DNA from: Microvirga lotononidis
Lineage (GTDB): Bacteria > Pseudomonadota > Alphaproteobacteria > Rhizobiales > Beijerinckiaceae
Direction: 5' to 3'
Length of the DNA stretch: 64,000 nucleotides
NCBI RefSeq assembly: GCF_034627025.1
Contig: NZ_CP141048.1
Span: forward strand, 3,484,001 to 3,548,000
Each line of letters begins with the position of its first letter. The first letter of the stretch is position 1. Under the pieces are notes generated by a model, which was not told the origin of the DNA, searched no databases, and saw nothing but the letters and a program-made list of their open reading frames with translations. Positions 37,046-46,753 of the stretch are shown piece after piece. A program made the position numbers and the translations under genes.

Positions 37046-38038
37046 ATGAACGTTCTCGTCACAGGCGGAGCAGGATATATCGGCGGCCACATGGTGCTCG
37101 CCCTGCTGGACGCCGGGCACAATCCCATCGTGTTCGACAATCTCTCGACCGGGTTCCGCTGGTCGGTTCCGGAAGGCGTGCCCCTCGTGGTCGGCGATGT
37201 GGGTGATTTCGAGCTGGTCCTCCGGACGCTTCAACACTATCGGGTCGACGCGATTGCTCACTTCGCCGCCAAGCTGATCGTGCCGGAATCCGTCTCCGAC
37301 CCGCTGGGCTACTACCTGAACAACACCGTCAAAAGCCGCTCTCTCATGGCGGCGGCTGTTGCCGCCGGTGTCAAGAAGTTCGTGTTCTCGTCGACGGCGG
37401 CCGTGTACGGCGACGCCTCCGACAAACCCATCGACGAGAATGCTCGCCTGGGACCTCTGTCCCCTTACGGCAGTTCGAAGCAGCTGACGGAAATCATGCT
37501 GCGCGATGTCGCGGCAGCCCATGACATGCGCTATGTGGTCCTGCGCTATTTCAACGTGGCGGGAGCCGATCCGCTGATGCGTCACGGCCAGTCGACGGCG
37601 AACGCTACTCACCTGATCAAGGTGGCCGTGCAGACGGCACTTGGCATGCGTTCTCACATGGAGGTCTACGGCACGGATTATCCGACGCCGGACGGCACCT
37701 GTATCCGCGACTACATCCATGTGAGCGACCTGATCGCGGCCCATCTGCAGGCGCTCACCCATCTCGACCAGGGCGGCGAGAGCCTCGTCATGAATTGCGG
37801 CTACGGGCACGGCTATTCCGTATCTGAGGTCATCGAGACCGTGCGCAAGGTCTCCGGCAAGCCGGTCGAGGCGCGGATCGGACCGCGTCGGCCGGGCGAT
37901 CCGGTGAGCATCGTGGCGGATTCGACCCGCATCCGGTCGACGCTCGGCTGGGAACCCCGGCATGACGATCTCGCGACGATCGTGGATCACTCCCTTCGTT
38001 GGGAAAGTATGCTCAGGGAGCGGAACCTGAAGCTCTGA
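37046..38038 (+). CDS. galE: UDP-glucose 4-epimerase
   Basis: The 330-aa extended SDR enzyme interconverts UDP-glucose and UDP-galactose for polysaccharide synthesis. ATG 37046 (CAGGAGATTTC upstream) precedes NVLVTGGAGYIGGHMV (NAD-binding GxxGxxG). The catalytic Ser-Thr is in VFSSTAAVYG, YGSSK gives the YxxxK pair, and RYFNVAGADP and GTDYPTPDGTCIRDYIHV are GalE hallmarks. It is monocistronic. Confidence 0.95.
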   Translation: MNVLVTGGAGYIGGHMVLALLDAGHNPIVFDNLSTGFRWSVPEGVPLVVGDVGDFELVLRTLQHYRVDAIAHFAAKLIVPESVSDPLGYYLNNTVKSRSLMAAAVAAGVKKFVFSSTAAVYGDASDKPIDENARLGPLSPYGSSKQLTEIMLRDVAAAHDMRYVVLRYFNVAGADPLMRHGQSTANATHLIKVAVQTALGMRSHMEVYGTDYPTPDGTCIRDYIHVSDLIAAHLQALTHLDQGGESLVMNCGYGHGYSVSEVIETVRKVSGKPVEARIGPRRPGDPVSIVADSTRIRSTLGWEPRHDDLATIVDHSLRWESMLRERNLKL

Positions 38039-38155
38039 AGTCCAGTGGATTGCCGGCTCTCGATAAGGGCAAGTTAAGAACCTCTGCCTCAAATGCTCAT
38101 CACGCGCCGGGACGATTCCCGGCGCCATTGAAGTGGCGAGCTGGAGGGCGAAGGG

Positions 38156-38698
38156 ATGGGCGAGGGCAGGGGAGCAGGCATCAATGGAGTTCTGCTGCTG
38201 AATCGCCTGCTGCTGGCAGGCTGCTTTCTTCCGGTCGCCATCGGGCGGCTGTCGAACATTTCCGGGCTTGCCGCCTCCCTGACCCTGAAGGGCATGCCCT
38301 ACGGAGACGTGGTGGCGACCCTGATCGTCCTCGCCGAGGTCTTTGGCCCGTTGGCTCTCATCTTCGGCTTCGCGCCGCGCCTGAGCGCTTCCGTTCTCAT
38401 CGCCGCCTTGGTCGTGACAACGGGGACCATGCATCGCTTTTGGGATTATGGCGGTTTGAACCGCCAGGCCGAGCAGGCGATTTTCCTGTCCCATCTCGGT
38501 GTTCTCGCCGGTCTCCTCTTCTATGGACTGATGGGCCCCGGCGCCTGGAGTTGGCATGGCTGGTGGAGAGGGCTGAACGCCAAGGCGAAGCCCGCGAAAG
38601 GCAAGAAGAAGCAGCCATCCCGCCCACGGGCGCCGAGGCAACGGCCCGCGCCCGCCCGACCCATGGCTGACGAGGACGAATTGGCGGATGCCGCTTAA
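38156..38698 (+). CDS. DoxX-family membrane protein
   Basis: The 180-aa protein has four transmembrane segments (LLLNRLLLAGCFLPVAIGRL; VVATLIVLAEVFGPLALIFG; ASVLIAALVVTTGTMHRFWD; FLSHLGVLAGLLFYGLMG) in the DoxX arrangement. It ends with a long basic Lys/Arg/Pro tail (from ~145) that is unusual for the family and probably cytoplasmic. DoxX proteins are linked with respiratory or thiol chemistry, but the specific role here is unknown. Confidence 0.8.
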   Translation: MGEGRGAGINGVLLLNRLLLAGCFLPVAIGRLSNISGLAASLTLKGMPYGDVVATLIVLAEVFGPLALIFGFAPRLSASVLIAALVVTTGTMHRFWDYGGLNRQAEQAIFLSHLGVLAGLLFYGLMGPGAWSWHGWWRGLNAKAKPAKGKKKQPSRPRAPRQRPAPARPMADEDELADAA

Positions 38699-38849
38699 AC
38701 GATCCGGAAGGGGCCGCCGCTCTGGACACGACTCGCTTTTGCCTGCAAGGCTCCTGCCTTCATTCAGCCTCTTATCCAGGCCATAAACCATTGCTGCACC
38801 GTGCTTTTGCGCACGGCCATCGGTGATTTTTCAGGTTAGCTCTGGCGTC

Positions 38850-39953
38850 ATGCTCCATTCGTCCTCGCGTTGCATTCTCGGTCTTGCTGTCGCCCTTGCG
38901 TGCCTCTCTCCCGCCGCAGCCCAACAGGCATCGGATCCGCTGACCCGCTTCCTCGACGGCGTGTTCAAGAGACCGGCGGCCCCGGCCGAGAGTGCCCCCC
39001 AGCAGCCGGTCCCCCCGGCTGCGCCGCAAGCGGCGCCCCCGGCTCCCGCCGCCCCGCGCGCCCAGGCCCAGCCGCAGGCGCGGCCCCAGCCGGCTCAGAA
39101 GCCGAAAGCGGCGGCGCAGAAGCCTCAGCCGCAGCCTCAGAGGGCCGCGAAACCGCAGCCGCAATCTGCTCCCCAGACGGCAGCAAAGCCCGAGACGCAA
39201 CCTGCTCCCGCTCCCGCAAAAGTCGAGGCGAAGCCGGCCGCCCCCGAGCCGCAGAAGCCTGCTCCCGAAACGCCCGTTCAGGCGGCGGCCGAACCGCCCA
39301 AGCCCGCCGCGCCGCCTCCGGCCAAGGTGGCAGAGCCGCCCAAGCCCGCCCGTGCCACCCCGGCCCAGCCGGCTGCACCCGCTCCGACCTCGGTGGCTGC
39401 TCCGTCCTCCCCGACACCGACATCGCCGCCCGGTCCACGTACGCCCGAGGAGGCTCTCGACCGGGTCAATGCCTACTTCAACAGCCTCGACGTCATGTCG
39501 GCCTATTTCGTCCAGAAGAACCCGAACGGCCAGCAGGCCGAAGGCACGCTCTCCATGCGCCGCCCGGGCCAGTTCCACTTCGCCTATTCCCCGCCGAGCA
39601 CCCTCGAGGTGATTTCGGACGGCCGCAACGTGGCGATCCGCGACAAGAAGCTCGGTACGAACGACGTCTATCCCGTCAGCCAGACGCCTCTGAAGTTCCT
39701 GGTTCAGGACAATATCGACCTGTCGCGGGACACGAAGGTCCGCGACGTGCAGGTTGGACGCGACGGCATCGTCACGGTGCGGTTCGACGACAGCGCCACT
39801 CTCGGCGGCACCTCGAAGATCACGCTGCGCTTCGACAGCCGTGCCAATGCCCTCAAGCAATGGACCATCATCGACGCCCAGGGCTATGAGACCTCCGTGA
39901 CCCTGTCGGGCCTCAACGCGACCTATCGCCGGGACGCGAAGGCAGGTCAGTAA
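38850..39953 (+). CDS. LolA-like outer-membrane lipoprotein carrier family protein
   Basis: The protein is 367 aa from ATG 38850 and opens with a signal peptide (CILGLAVALACLSPAAAQ). Residues ~40-195 are an extreme Pro/Ala/Gln/Lys-rich spacer. Residues ~200-367 are a LolA-like half-barrel (VNAYFNSLDVMSAYFVQKNP, EGTLSMRRPGQFHFAYSPPSTLEVISDGRNVAI, ITLRFDSRANALKQWTIIDAQG). LolA escorts lipoproteins across the periplasm; family members with long spacers are common in Hyphomicrobiales. The spacer probably spans periplasm or peptidoglycan. Confidence 0.85.
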   Translation: MLHSSSRCILGLAVALACLSPAAAQQASDPLTRFLDGVFKRPAAPAESAPQQPVPPAAPQAAPPAPAAPRAQAQPQARPQPAQKPKAAAQKPQPQPQRAAKPQPQSAPQTAAKPETQPAPAPAKVEAKPAAPEPQKPAPETPVQAAAEPPKPAAPPPAKVAEPPKPARATPAQPAAPAPTSVAAPSSPTPTSPPGPRTPEEALDRVNAYFNSLDVMSAYFVQKNPNGQQAEGTLSMRRPGQFHFAYSPPSTLEVISDGRNVAIRDKKLGTNDVYPVSQTPLKFLVQDNIDLSRDTKVRDVQVGRDGIVTVRFDDSATLGGTSKITLRFDSRANALKQWTIIDAQGYETSVTLSGLNATYRRDAKAGQ

Positions 39954-40080
39954 GGGCTCGGCTGTTCCCGGGGAAAGTGCTGCTTTTCGGCGATTTGGGC
40001 CTAGCATGCATGGGATTTCGGTTTAGAACTCCGCCAGCACGCCGTCGGAGCACGGCCTTCGAAATCCTTGGCAGGTGAGC

Positions 40081-41055
40081 ATGGTGGATAAAGCAGCCCT
40101 TGGAGCCTATGCCGGTTACGTCCTCGAGGACGCGACCATCCCGGAACTGCCGAACCATTATCGCGGCAAGGTGCGCGACAATTACGACCTGCCCGATGGG
40201 CGCCGGATCATCATCGCGTCCGACCGCATCAGCGCCTTCGACCGGAACCTCGCGGCCATTCCCCTGAAAGGGCAGGTGCTGACGCAGACCGCCAAGTTCT
40301 GGTTCGAGGCCACGGCGGAGATCTGCCCAAACCACGTGATCGAGTACCCGGATCCGAACGTGCTGGTGGGCCGCAGGCTCACGATCCTGCCCGTCGAAAT
40401 CGTGGTCCGCGATTATCTCGCGGGAACGACCGGAACCTCGATCCTGTCTCTCTACAAGGCAGGGCAGCGCGAGATGTACGGCATCCACCTGCCCGACGGC
40501 ATGCGGGACAACGAGAAGCTACCGCAGACCATCATCACGCCCACCACCAAGGCTTTCGACGGGGGCCACGACGAGCCCCTGACCGCGCAGGAGATCGTCG
40601 GGCGCGCCCTGCTTACTGCCGAGCAATGGAAGACGGTTTCCGACTACGCTCTGGCTCTTTTTGCGAAAGGCCGGGATATGGCCCGGGAGCGTGGGCTCAT
40701 CCTGGTCGATACGAAGTATGAGTTCGGCGTGGACGAGAGCGGGACGATCATGATCGCCGACGAGATCCACACGCCGGACTCAAGCCGCTACTGGTTCCTG
40801 GACAGCTATCAAAGCCGCTTCGAGGCCGGAGAGCGGCCTGAGAGCTTCGACAAGGATTTCATCCGCACCTGGGTCATTGCCCGCTGCGATCCCTACAAGG
40901 ACGAGACCCCCGAGATCCCGCAGGACGTGGTGCTGGAAACCTCCCGCGTCTATATCGATGCCTTCGAACGCATTACGGGCCAGACCTTCGCGCTGCCGCC
41001 GAGAGACGTGCCGGTGCTGGAGCGGGTGCGCAAGAACCTGAAGGCGTATTTCTGA
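40081..41055 (+). CDS. purC: Phosphoribosylaminoimidazole-succinocarboxamide synthase
   Basis: The enzyme is 324 aa from ATG 40081 (GTG 40075 is an alternative). It condenses CAIR with aspartate in purine synthesis. Motifs: [28 protein letters not shown] (ATP site), [34 protein letters not shown] and [14 protein letters not shown]. It is the longer, yeast-like SAICAR synthetase form, which in rhizobia often coexists with a shorter PurC. It is monocistronic, followed by a strong terminator. Confidence 0.95.
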   Translation: MVDKAALGAYAGYVLEDATIPELPNHYRGKVRDNYDLPDGRRIIIASDRISAFDRNLAAIPLKGQVLTQTAKFWFEATAEICPNHVIEYPDPNVLVGRRLTILPVEIVVRDYLAGTTGTSILSLYKAGQREMYGIHLPDGMRDNEKLPQTIITPTTKAFDGGHDEPLTAQEIVGRALLTAEQWKTVSDYALALFAKGRDMARERGLILVDTKYEFGVDESGTIMIADEIHTPDSSRYWFLDSYQSRFEAGERPESFDKDFIRTWVIARCDPYKDETPEIPQDVVLETSRVYIDAFERITGQTFALPPRDVPVLERVRKNLKAYF

Positions 41056-41102
41056 CGGCCTGACGCGACGGTTTGATCTGAAGATCGAGGCCATAACGAA
41101 AA

Positions 41103-41130
41103 GGGGCGCCGGAGCGCCCCTTTGCGTTTT
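41103..41130. terminator. Rho-independent terminator after purC
   Basis: The stem GGGGCGC (41103-41109) pairs with GCGCCCC (41114-41120), the loop is 4 nt, and TTTGCGTTTT follows. The AACGAAAA before the stem makes it usable for the convergent Gly-rich gene as well. Confidence 0.85.
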
Positions 41131-41149
41131 GAGACTGAGCCGGCTCAGG

Positions 41150-42865
41150 TCAGCGCTTGCCGCCGCCGTTGCCGCCATTGCCGCCGCGGTCACCGCCGCC
41201 TTGATTGCCGGTTCCACCGCCTTGGCTGCCGCCATTGCCGCGGTCGCCCCCGCCTTGGCCTCCATTGCCGCGGTCACCACCGTTTTGGCTGCCGCCGGCG
41301 TTGCCGCGATCGCCTCCACCTTGGCCGCCCTGGCCACCACCATTGCTGCTTCCTTGGCCGTTGCCATTGCCGCCTTGGCCGTTGCCGCCCCGGTCGCCGC
41401 CCTGATTGCTACCACCGCTGTTGCCGCGATCGCCACCGCTTTGACCGCCGCCTTTGCCTCCGTCGGGGCCACCACGGTCGTCACCGCGCCCGCCATCCTG
41501 GCCGCTCCCGGGACCTTTGCCACCACCGTTGGAACCGTTCTCGCCGTTGGAGCCTTTGCCGCCGTTGCCCTGGCCACCGTTATCCTTGCCGCCACGATCA
41601 CCGCCGTCGCGGCCCTTACCGCCTCGGTCGCCATGATCGCCACGATCGGGCTTGCCGCCATGGTCACCGCCGGACCAGCCCCCTTCGTGACCTCCGCGGC
41701 CACCGCCGTCGCTTCCTTTTCCACCGTTGTCCCTGCCGCCGTCGCGGCCCTTACCGCCTCGACCGCCGCCGTGCCCGTCGCGATCGGGCTTGCCGCCGTG
41801 ATCGCCCGACCATCCGCCGCCTTGATGCCCTCCGTGACCATCGTCGGAGCCCTTGCCTCCGTGATCCTTACCCCCGTGATCCTTACCCCCGTGATCCCTG
41901 CCGCCGTGATCCCTGCCGCCGTGATGATCGCCGTCACGGCCTTTTCCACCGCGTCCGCCGCCATGCTCGCCGCGATCCGGCTTGCCGCCGTGGTCGCCGG
42001 ACCAGCCACCGCCGTGATGTCCTCCCTTGCCACCATGGCCATCCTTGCCGCCATGGCCGTCCTTGCCGCCATGGCCGTCCTTGCCGCCGTGATGACCGCC
42101 GCCGTGGTGGCCGCCCCCATGATGTCCGCCGCCTGGGGTCGTGCCTCCACCGGGGTTGGTGCCGCCACCCGGATTGGTGTTGCCGCCGGGATCAGTGCCG
42201 CCACCTGGATTGGTTCCGCCGCCCGGATTGGATCCACCGCCTGGGTTTGTCGTGCCGCCATTATGGTCCGGTGACGTTCCACCGCCGGCGCTGGGTCCCG
42301 TGCCGCCGACCGGGCCGGAACCGCCGCCACCGGGCGACTGACCGCCTCCGCCGCTTTGCGGCGGGTTGCTGCTTCCGCCTGATCCGCCGCTTCCCCCTGA
42401 TCCGCCGCCTGAAGCGGGTGGATTGCTCGGACCTCCGGTAGTCGGGCCGGACGGCGATGACGCAGCAAGGCTGGCGCCGGCCTGCGGGCCTTCACCTCGG
42501 TCGCGGAAGGTGTTGACGAGGCCGGGTGCGAATTGCGCGCTTGGGACAGTGGGGCATTCCCACACTTGGCGCGGACCGAGCAGGCCGCGGATCGTGACGG
42601 GCCGGCAATATTGCCGGAACGATGCATCCACATTCTCGGTGTAGACCGGCCTGGCAGCGACGCTCCGGCTTGCTGTCGGCGTGGCGGATCGAGCGTTCGC
42701 AGCCTCGGAACGTCTCGCGCCTCTGGCAACGGGTTGTCGCGCTTCTGCAGCCGTGTACGCTTCATACGAAGTAATGCGTGAAGTATTTCTCTTCGGATAA
42801 TCAGCAGAGAACGCGCTTGTGGAAGATAAGAGGGCGATTAGTCCAACGCATAGGCGAACCGACAT
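41150..42865 (-). CDS. Secreted Gly/His/Asp/Lys-repeat protein
   Basis: The 571-aa protein has a signal peptide (LCVGLIALLSSTSAFSAD). A short structured N-terminal part (~20-125) contains a Cys pair in FRQYCRPVTIRGLLGPRQVWECP. About 430 residues of low-complexity repeats follow: NPGGGTNPGGGT blocks (~200-255), GGHHGGGHHGG, then DGHGGKDGHGGK and DHGGKDHGGKD blocks, and NGGQGGGDRGNGGS to the end. The DNA is internally repetitive. His/Asp density suggests metal binding, and its extracellular location suggests a matrix or cell-wall-type protein. No family name applies beyond the low-complexity class. Confidence 0.8.
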   Translation of the reverse strand: MSVRLCVGLIALLSSTSAFSADYPKRNTSRITSYEAYTAAEARQPVARGARRSEAANARSATPTASRSVAARPVYTENVDASFRQYCRPVTIRGLLGPRQVWECPTVPSAQFAPGLVNTFRDRGEGPQAGASLAASSPSGPTTGGPSNPPASGGGSGGSGGSGGSSNPPQSGGGGQSPGGGGSGPVGGTGPSAGGGTSPDHNGGTTNPGGGSNPGGGTNPGGGTDPGGNTNPGGGTNPGGGTTPGGGHHGGGHHGGGHHGGKDGHGGKDGHGGKDGHGGKGGHHGGGWSGDHGGKPDRGEHGGGRGGKGRDGDHHGGRDHGGRDHGGKDHGGKDHGGKGSDDGHGGHQGGGWSGDHGGKPDRDGHGGGRGGKGRDGGRDNGGKGSDGGGRGGHEGGWSGGDHGGKPDRGDHGDRGGKGRDGGDRGGKDNGGQGNGGKGSNGENGSNGGGKGPGSGQDGGRGDDRGGPDGGKGGGQSGGDRGNSGGSNQGGDRGGNGQGGNGNGQGSSNGGGQGGQGGGDRGNAGGSQNGGDRGNGGQGGGDRGNGGSQGGGTGNQGGGDRGGNGGNGGGKR

Positions 42866-43383
42866 GGATGCTCCTGCTCACTGAAGTAGTTTTCAGAACT
42901 CATTGTTGAGCAGAGAACACTTTTATTCCATGATGAGTTCGGTATAGGTTATTTCTATCTGGAGCTAATACGTCGGTGGTGCACTATATATTTTGTCATA
43001 TGGAGGTAATGCTGCAAATTTACTCATACCCGTTCGGTGTAAGCCGATCCCGGTGGAGTGATGCGACGGATCGATGCGAATTACTCCCTAGGAATAGGAC
43101 GATGCTCAGGTCGAGTCGGATATTGTTGCGCAAGGGAGGGCCCGACGACGGTCGACCGATCTGTTGCCCGTGTGCGGGAACGGATTGACGAGCCCGCCTC
43201 ATCTTCATATGAATGCGCTCATGATCACCGGTCGCACCACCTTCAGGAACTATTTTACGCCGTCCCCATAGGGCGGCTCCGTTCGGTTGCGACCAGACGT
43301 TCGATGCCGCCGCTCTCCGGCGGCATCTTCATATGGTGATCAGGTCTCCGGGCAGCGGCTCCCGCCCATCCCGAGGAGACAAG
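42866..43383. other. Intergenic region before tyrS
   Basis: No gene is supported in these 518 bp. The left part is AT-rich and likely holds the promoter of the Gly-rich gene. A perfect 10-bp stem (GATGCCGCCG 43303-43312, CGGCGGCATC 43318-43327) lies 57 bp before tyrS and may be a leader hairpin or an upstream terminator without a T-run. Confidence 0.45.
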
Positions 43384-44640
43384 ATGATGAGCACCCTGAA
43401 ATCGGAATTCCTGAAGACGCTCTCCGAGCGCGGCTTCGTCCACCAATGCACGGATCTGGACGGCCTCGACGCGCGGCTTTCCGACGGGCCCGTCGCGGCC
43501 TATATCGGTTTCGACGCCACGGCCGACAGCCTGCATGTCGGCAGTCTCGTGCAGATCATGGCCCTGCGGTGGCTCCAGAAGTCCGGTCACAAGCCTGTCG
43601 TGCTCATCGGTGGAGGCACCACGCAGATCGGCGATCCGAGCTTCCGCGATGCGAGCCGGCCTCTGCTCGACGACGAACAGATCGCCAGGAATGCTGCGGG
43701 GCTGAAGCAGGTCTTCTCCCGTTACCTGACCTTCGGCGATGGCCCGACCGATGCCGTGATGGTGGACAATGCCGTCTGGCTCGACCCGTTGCGCTACCTC
43801 CCGTTCCTGCGCGATTTCGGCACCCATTTCACGATCAACCGGATGCTGAGCTTCGACAGCGTGCGCCAGAGGCTGGAGCGCGAGCAGCCGCTGACGCTGC
43901 TGGAGTTCAACTACATGGTCCTCCAGGCCTTCGATTTCCTCAAGCTGTCGCGCCACCACGGCTGCGTGCTGCAGATGGGCGGTTCCGATCAATGGGGCAA
44001 CATCGTCAACGGCATCGAGCTCGCCCGTCGCATCGACCAGCGCCCGCTCTTCGGGCTGACGACGCCGCTGCTGACCACGTCGACCGGCGCCAAGATGGGC
44101 AAGACCGCGAGCGGCGCCGTGTGGCTCAATGCCGAGAAGCTCAGTGCCTACGCGTTCTGGCAGTTCTGGCGCAACACCGAGGACGATGACGTCGCGCGGT
44201 TCCTGCGCCTGTTCACGGAGTTGCCGCTCGACGAGGTGCATCGGCTCGGCCAACTGAAAGGCTCCGAGATCAACGAGGCGAAACGCGTTCTCGCGCACGA
44301 GGCGACGCGTCTCGCGCATGGCGAGGACGCCGCGCTCGACGCGGCCGACACCGCGCGCCGCACCTTCGAGGAAGGGGAGAACGCCTCGGGACTTCCGAGC
44401 CTCGATCTCATGCGCTCGCAGCTCGATGACGGCGTCACCGTTGCGCAGCTTCTGGTTCTTGCAGGCCTCTCGAGTTCGAAGAGCGAAGCGCGCCGCCTGG
44501 TGGCGAACGGCGGGGCGAGGCTCAACGGGCACGTGGTGCAGGACACGGATGCGCGGATCGGCACCGCGGATCTCGCCGACGGGACCTTGAAGCTGACGGT
44601 CGGCAAGAAGCGGCATGTGCTGGTCCGGGCCGATGCCTGA
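43384..44640 (+). CDS. tyrS: Tyrosyl-tRNA synthetase
   Basis: This is a 418-aa class I synthetase. Start ATG 43384 (a second ATG follows directly) has GAGGAGACA in front. The HIGH-type motif is in [19 protein letters not shown], the tyrosine pocket in [14 protein letters not shown] and [10 protein letters not shown], and KMGKT is the KMSKS loop. A C-terminal S4-type domain ([26 protein letters not shown]) binds tRNA. It is cytoplasmic, essential and probably monocistronic. Confidence 0.97.
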   Translation: MMSTLKSEFLKTLSERGFVHQCTDLDGLDARLSDGPVAAYIGFDATADSLHVGSLVQIMALRWLQKSGHKPVVLIGGGTTQIGDPSFRDASRPLLDDEQIARNAAGLKQVFSRYLTFGDGPTDAVMVDNAVWLDPLRYLPFLRDFGTHFTINRMLSFDSVRQRLEREQPLTLLEFNYMVLQAFDFLKLSRHHGCVLQMGGSDQWGNIVNGIELARRIDQRPLFGLTTPLLTTSTGAKMGKTASGAVWLNAEKLSAYAFWQFWRNTEDDDVARFLRLFTELPLDEVHRLGQLKGSEINEAKRVLAHEATRLAHGEDAALDAADTARRTFEEGENASGLPSLDLMRSQLDDGVTVAQLLVLAGLSSSKSEARRLVANGGARLNGHVVQDTDARIGTADLADGTLKLTVGKKRHVLVRADA

Positions 44641-44707
44641 GCATCGACCTGCGGGGAAGGCGCTCTCACGGATCTCGGGTTTCCCGGGATCCACTCCCTG
44701 TCTGGAT

Positions 44708-44793
44708 TGGTGCGGACGGCGGGGGTCGAACCCGCACGGGCATAGCCCGAGGGATTTTAAGTCCCTTGCGTCTACCGGTTTCGCCACGTCCGC
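44708..44793 (-). tRNA. tRNA-Leu (anticodon TAA)
   Basis: The minus strand folds as a cloverleaf: acceptor GCGGACG pairs with CGTCCGC, the anticodon stem AGGGA/TCCCT encloses CTTAAAA (anticodon TAA), a long class II variable arm follows, the T loop is GGTTCGACCCC-like, and an encoded CCA ends it at 44708. The long variable arm fits leucine. Confidence 0.95.
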
Positions 44794-44858
44794 ATCGGGA
44801 TGAGGGTTATCGGGCCGGGGGCCGGAGTGCAAGGGCCAAGAGGTTTCCTCTCCCAAGG

Positions 44859-46046
44859 TCACGCGGGCGTGCGGAAGCCGTACAGCCAGTCGTAGCGCCG
44901 GGTCATGCCCTCGGGCCCGAGATGGCGCATGACCTGGTTGCGCCCGAAGGCCACGAGGCCGCCCGCATGATAGATGCGCCCGTTCTTGCGGGCCTCGTTC
45001 TGCACCCGGCGGGCTCGCGGGAGGCGCTGCGTCTCGTAAGTCGACAGGGTTTCGCCGAGGCTCCGCCCGTCCTGGCGCAGAAGGGCCGTGAGGGTGGCCG
45101 CCTCCTCGATGGCGAGGGCCGCGCCCTGGGCCAGGAAGGGGAGGACGGGGTGGGCGGCGTCGCCGAGAAGGGCGATCCGGCCCTGGACGAGGCGCTCGGC
45201 CGGGTGGTCGAACAGGGACCAGCGCAGCCATTCCCGCGGCTGCGCCAGGAGGTTGCGCAGGGCAGGGGCGGCGGAGGCGTAGTGCCCGAGAATCGCGTCC
45301 CGGTCGCCCGGCGCGGCCCAGCCGTCCACGGGAGCAGGGCTCCTCTGGATGGCCACCACGTTGACGAGCCTGCCCCCGGCAATCGGATAATGCACCACGT
45401 GACCCCGCGAGCCGAGCCAGAGCCCGGTCTCGTCGCCGGCGAGTTCGGCCGGGGCCAGGCTCCGCTCGAAGGTGGCGCGCCAGGCGATGGTGCCGCGAAA
45501 GGCCGGGGGCGTCCGGTCGCCCAGGGCCTGCCGGACCGTCGACCAGACGCCATCCGCGCCGATGATCAGGTCGGCCTCGATGCTCTCCCGCGCGCCGCCG
45601 GCGGAGGTCCAGGTCAGGCGGGCGCGGTCGGATCCGTCCGACACCTCTTCGACGGTCCGGCCCATGACGAGCCGGATCGCCGGTTCGGACCGGACGGCGT
45701 CGAGGAGAATCGTCTGGAGATCGGCCCGGTGCACGACCCAATAGGGGGCCTCGAAGCGCTCGCGCATGAAGGCCCCGAGGGCGACCTGCCCGATGGTCTT
45801 GCCCGAGCGGATGGCCCGCACGACGACCCTTTGGGGCTCCGTCACGACCCGGCGCAGGGCCGCGCCGAGCCCGAGACCGAGGAGGATCCGGCTCGCATTG
45901 GGCGAAAGCTGGAGCCCGGCGCCGACCTCGCTGAACCCGGTCCTGCGCTCGACGAGCGTGACCGCGTGGCCCTGCCGGGCCAGCATCAGGGCCGCCGTCA
46001 GGCCGCCGATGCCGGCGCCGACGATGGCAATGGAAAGATGAGGCAC
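44859..46046 (-). CDS. FAD-dependent monooxygenase (salicylate hydroxylase-like)
   Basis: This is a 395-aa class A flavoprotein hydroxylase. Residues 5-35 form the Rossmann motif (IAIVGAGIGGLTAALMLARQGHAVTLVE), LIIGADGVWSTVR is the DG motif, and GRIALLGDAAHPVLPFLAQGAALAIEEA is the GD/FAD ribityl motif. It resembles 3-hydroxybenzoate 6-hydroxylase and salicylate hydroxylase enzymes, but no aromatic ring-cleavage genes are near, so the substrate is unknown. It is followed by tRNA-Leu on the same strand. Confidence 0.88.
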   Translation of the reverse strand: MPHLSIAIVGAGIGGLTAALMLARQGHAVTLVERRTGFSEVGAGLQLSPNASRILLGLGLGAALRRVVTEPQRVVVRAIRSGKTIGQVALGAFMRERFEAPYWVVHRADLQTILLDAVRSEPAIRLVMGRTVEEVSDGSDRARLTWTSAGGARESIEADLIIGADGVWSTVRQALGDRTPPAFRGTIAWRATFERSLAPAELAGDETGLWLGSRGHVVHYPIAGGRLVNVVAIQRSPAPVDGWAAPGDRDAILGHYASAAPALRNLLAQPREWLRWSLFDHPAERLVQGRIALLGDAAHPVLPFLAQGAALAIEEAATLTALLRQDGRSLGETLSTYETQRLPRARRVQNEARKNGRIYHAGGLVAFGRNQVMRHLGPEGMTRRYDWLYGFRTPA

Positions 46047-46310
46047 TTAACGCGAGGCGGGATCGGTCGCGAAATCGGGCTCCCACACGCACTCGGCCGG
46101 GCGGGCCTCGTCGGCCTTCAGGGACGGGTCGTACTTGAACAGCGTCGAGCAATAGGAGCAGACGGTCTCGCTGTCATAGCCCATGTCGATGAAGATATGG
46201 GGATGGTCGAAGGGAGGCGTCGCGCCGATGCACATGAACTCCTTCGAGCCCACGTGAATGACGGGAACGCCCGGGTCGTTGTGGAAATGGGGTGTGCCTT
46301 TGTCAGCCAT
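46047..46310 (-). CDS. Zinc-finger (zf-CHCC, NDUFS6-like) protein
   Basis: The protein is 87 aa from ATG 46310; upstream in-frame codons run into a dispersed repeat and are rejected. HVGSKEFMCIGATPPFDHPHIFI, then YDSETVCSYCSTLFKYD give the C-x-H-C-x-x-C zinc site of the zf-CHCC family, related to the complex I accessory subunit NDUFS6. It is located just upstream of the monooxygenase gene on the same strand, with its stop abutting that gene's start. Confidence 0.88.
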   Translation of the reverse strand: MADKGTPHFHNDPGVPVIHVGSKEFMCIGATPPFDHPHIFIDMGYDSETVCSYCSTLFKYDPSLKADEARPAECVWEPDFATDPASR

Positions 46311-46372
46311 GGCCGTCGCTCTCGAGGGATGAAATTCGGCGGCACCATAATGGCCGAAGGGCCATGCGCCTA

Positions 46373-46465
46373 GAGCATTTTTCCGTAAACCGGATCCGGT
46401 TCGCCGTCGATGAAATGCGGCAAAGCAACGACGAGAGCCGGTTCCATGCAGGGGAAACGGCTCCA
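46373..46465 (+). repeat. 93-bp dispersed repeat, copy 1
   Basis: It runs from GAGCATTTTTCCG through CGGATCCGGTTC and AATGCGGCAAAGCAA to GGAAACGGCTCCA. An inverted second copy lies at 50061-50154 with the same order of blocks. The element is non-coding and occupies gene borders. Confidence 0.7.
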
Positions 46466-46489
46466 GAGCCTTTTTCCGGAGAGACGGCG

Positions 46490-46753
46490 TCACCGCCGCC
46501 GCTCCTCGGCCTGGATCGCCCGGTGCCGGTCATGCCAGAACTCCCGGTATTCCTGCATCTGCTCGCCGACGCCGGTCACGAAGGCCCGGCGGTCCTCCAG
46601 ATAGCAGGGCGGCCCGAAGCCGCCCTGGCAGGAACCGTCACGTCGGCAGCGAGACCTGCGGCAGGTGACCGGCATCTGCAGCACGTCGGCGAGGCGGCGC
46701 AGGGTATCGTCGCAATCGGGCAGGTCGGACAGGATGGGGTGAAAGCGTTTCAT
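46490..46753 (-). CDS. Small Cys-rich hypothetical protein
   Basis: The protein is 87 aa from ATG 46753 (GAAGGATCATTCC upstream). It reads MKRFHPILSDLPDCDDTLRR and contains VTCRRSRCRRDGSCQGGFGPPCYL, a four-to-five Cys cluster that could bind metal or form disulfides, then an acidic/basic helical end. No family is recognised. It is the first gene downstream of an SOS-type promoter about 310 bp away. Confidence 0.65.
   Translation of the reverse strand: MKRFHPILSDLPDCDDTLRRLADVLQMPVTCRRSRCRRDGSCQGGFGPPCYLEDRRAFVTGVGEQMQEYREFWHDRHRAIQAEERRR

Noticed and set aside
43303..43383. T-box or other riboswitch before tyrS
   Set aside because: There is only a simple 10-bp hairpin; no T-box sequence or specifier loop, and T-boxes are not expected in alphaproteobacteria.
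43255..46152. 965-codon minus-strand frame across tyrS, the tRNA and the monooxygenase
   Set aside because: It is antisense to tyrS and passes through tRNA-Leu; composition is Arg/Pro-rich noise.
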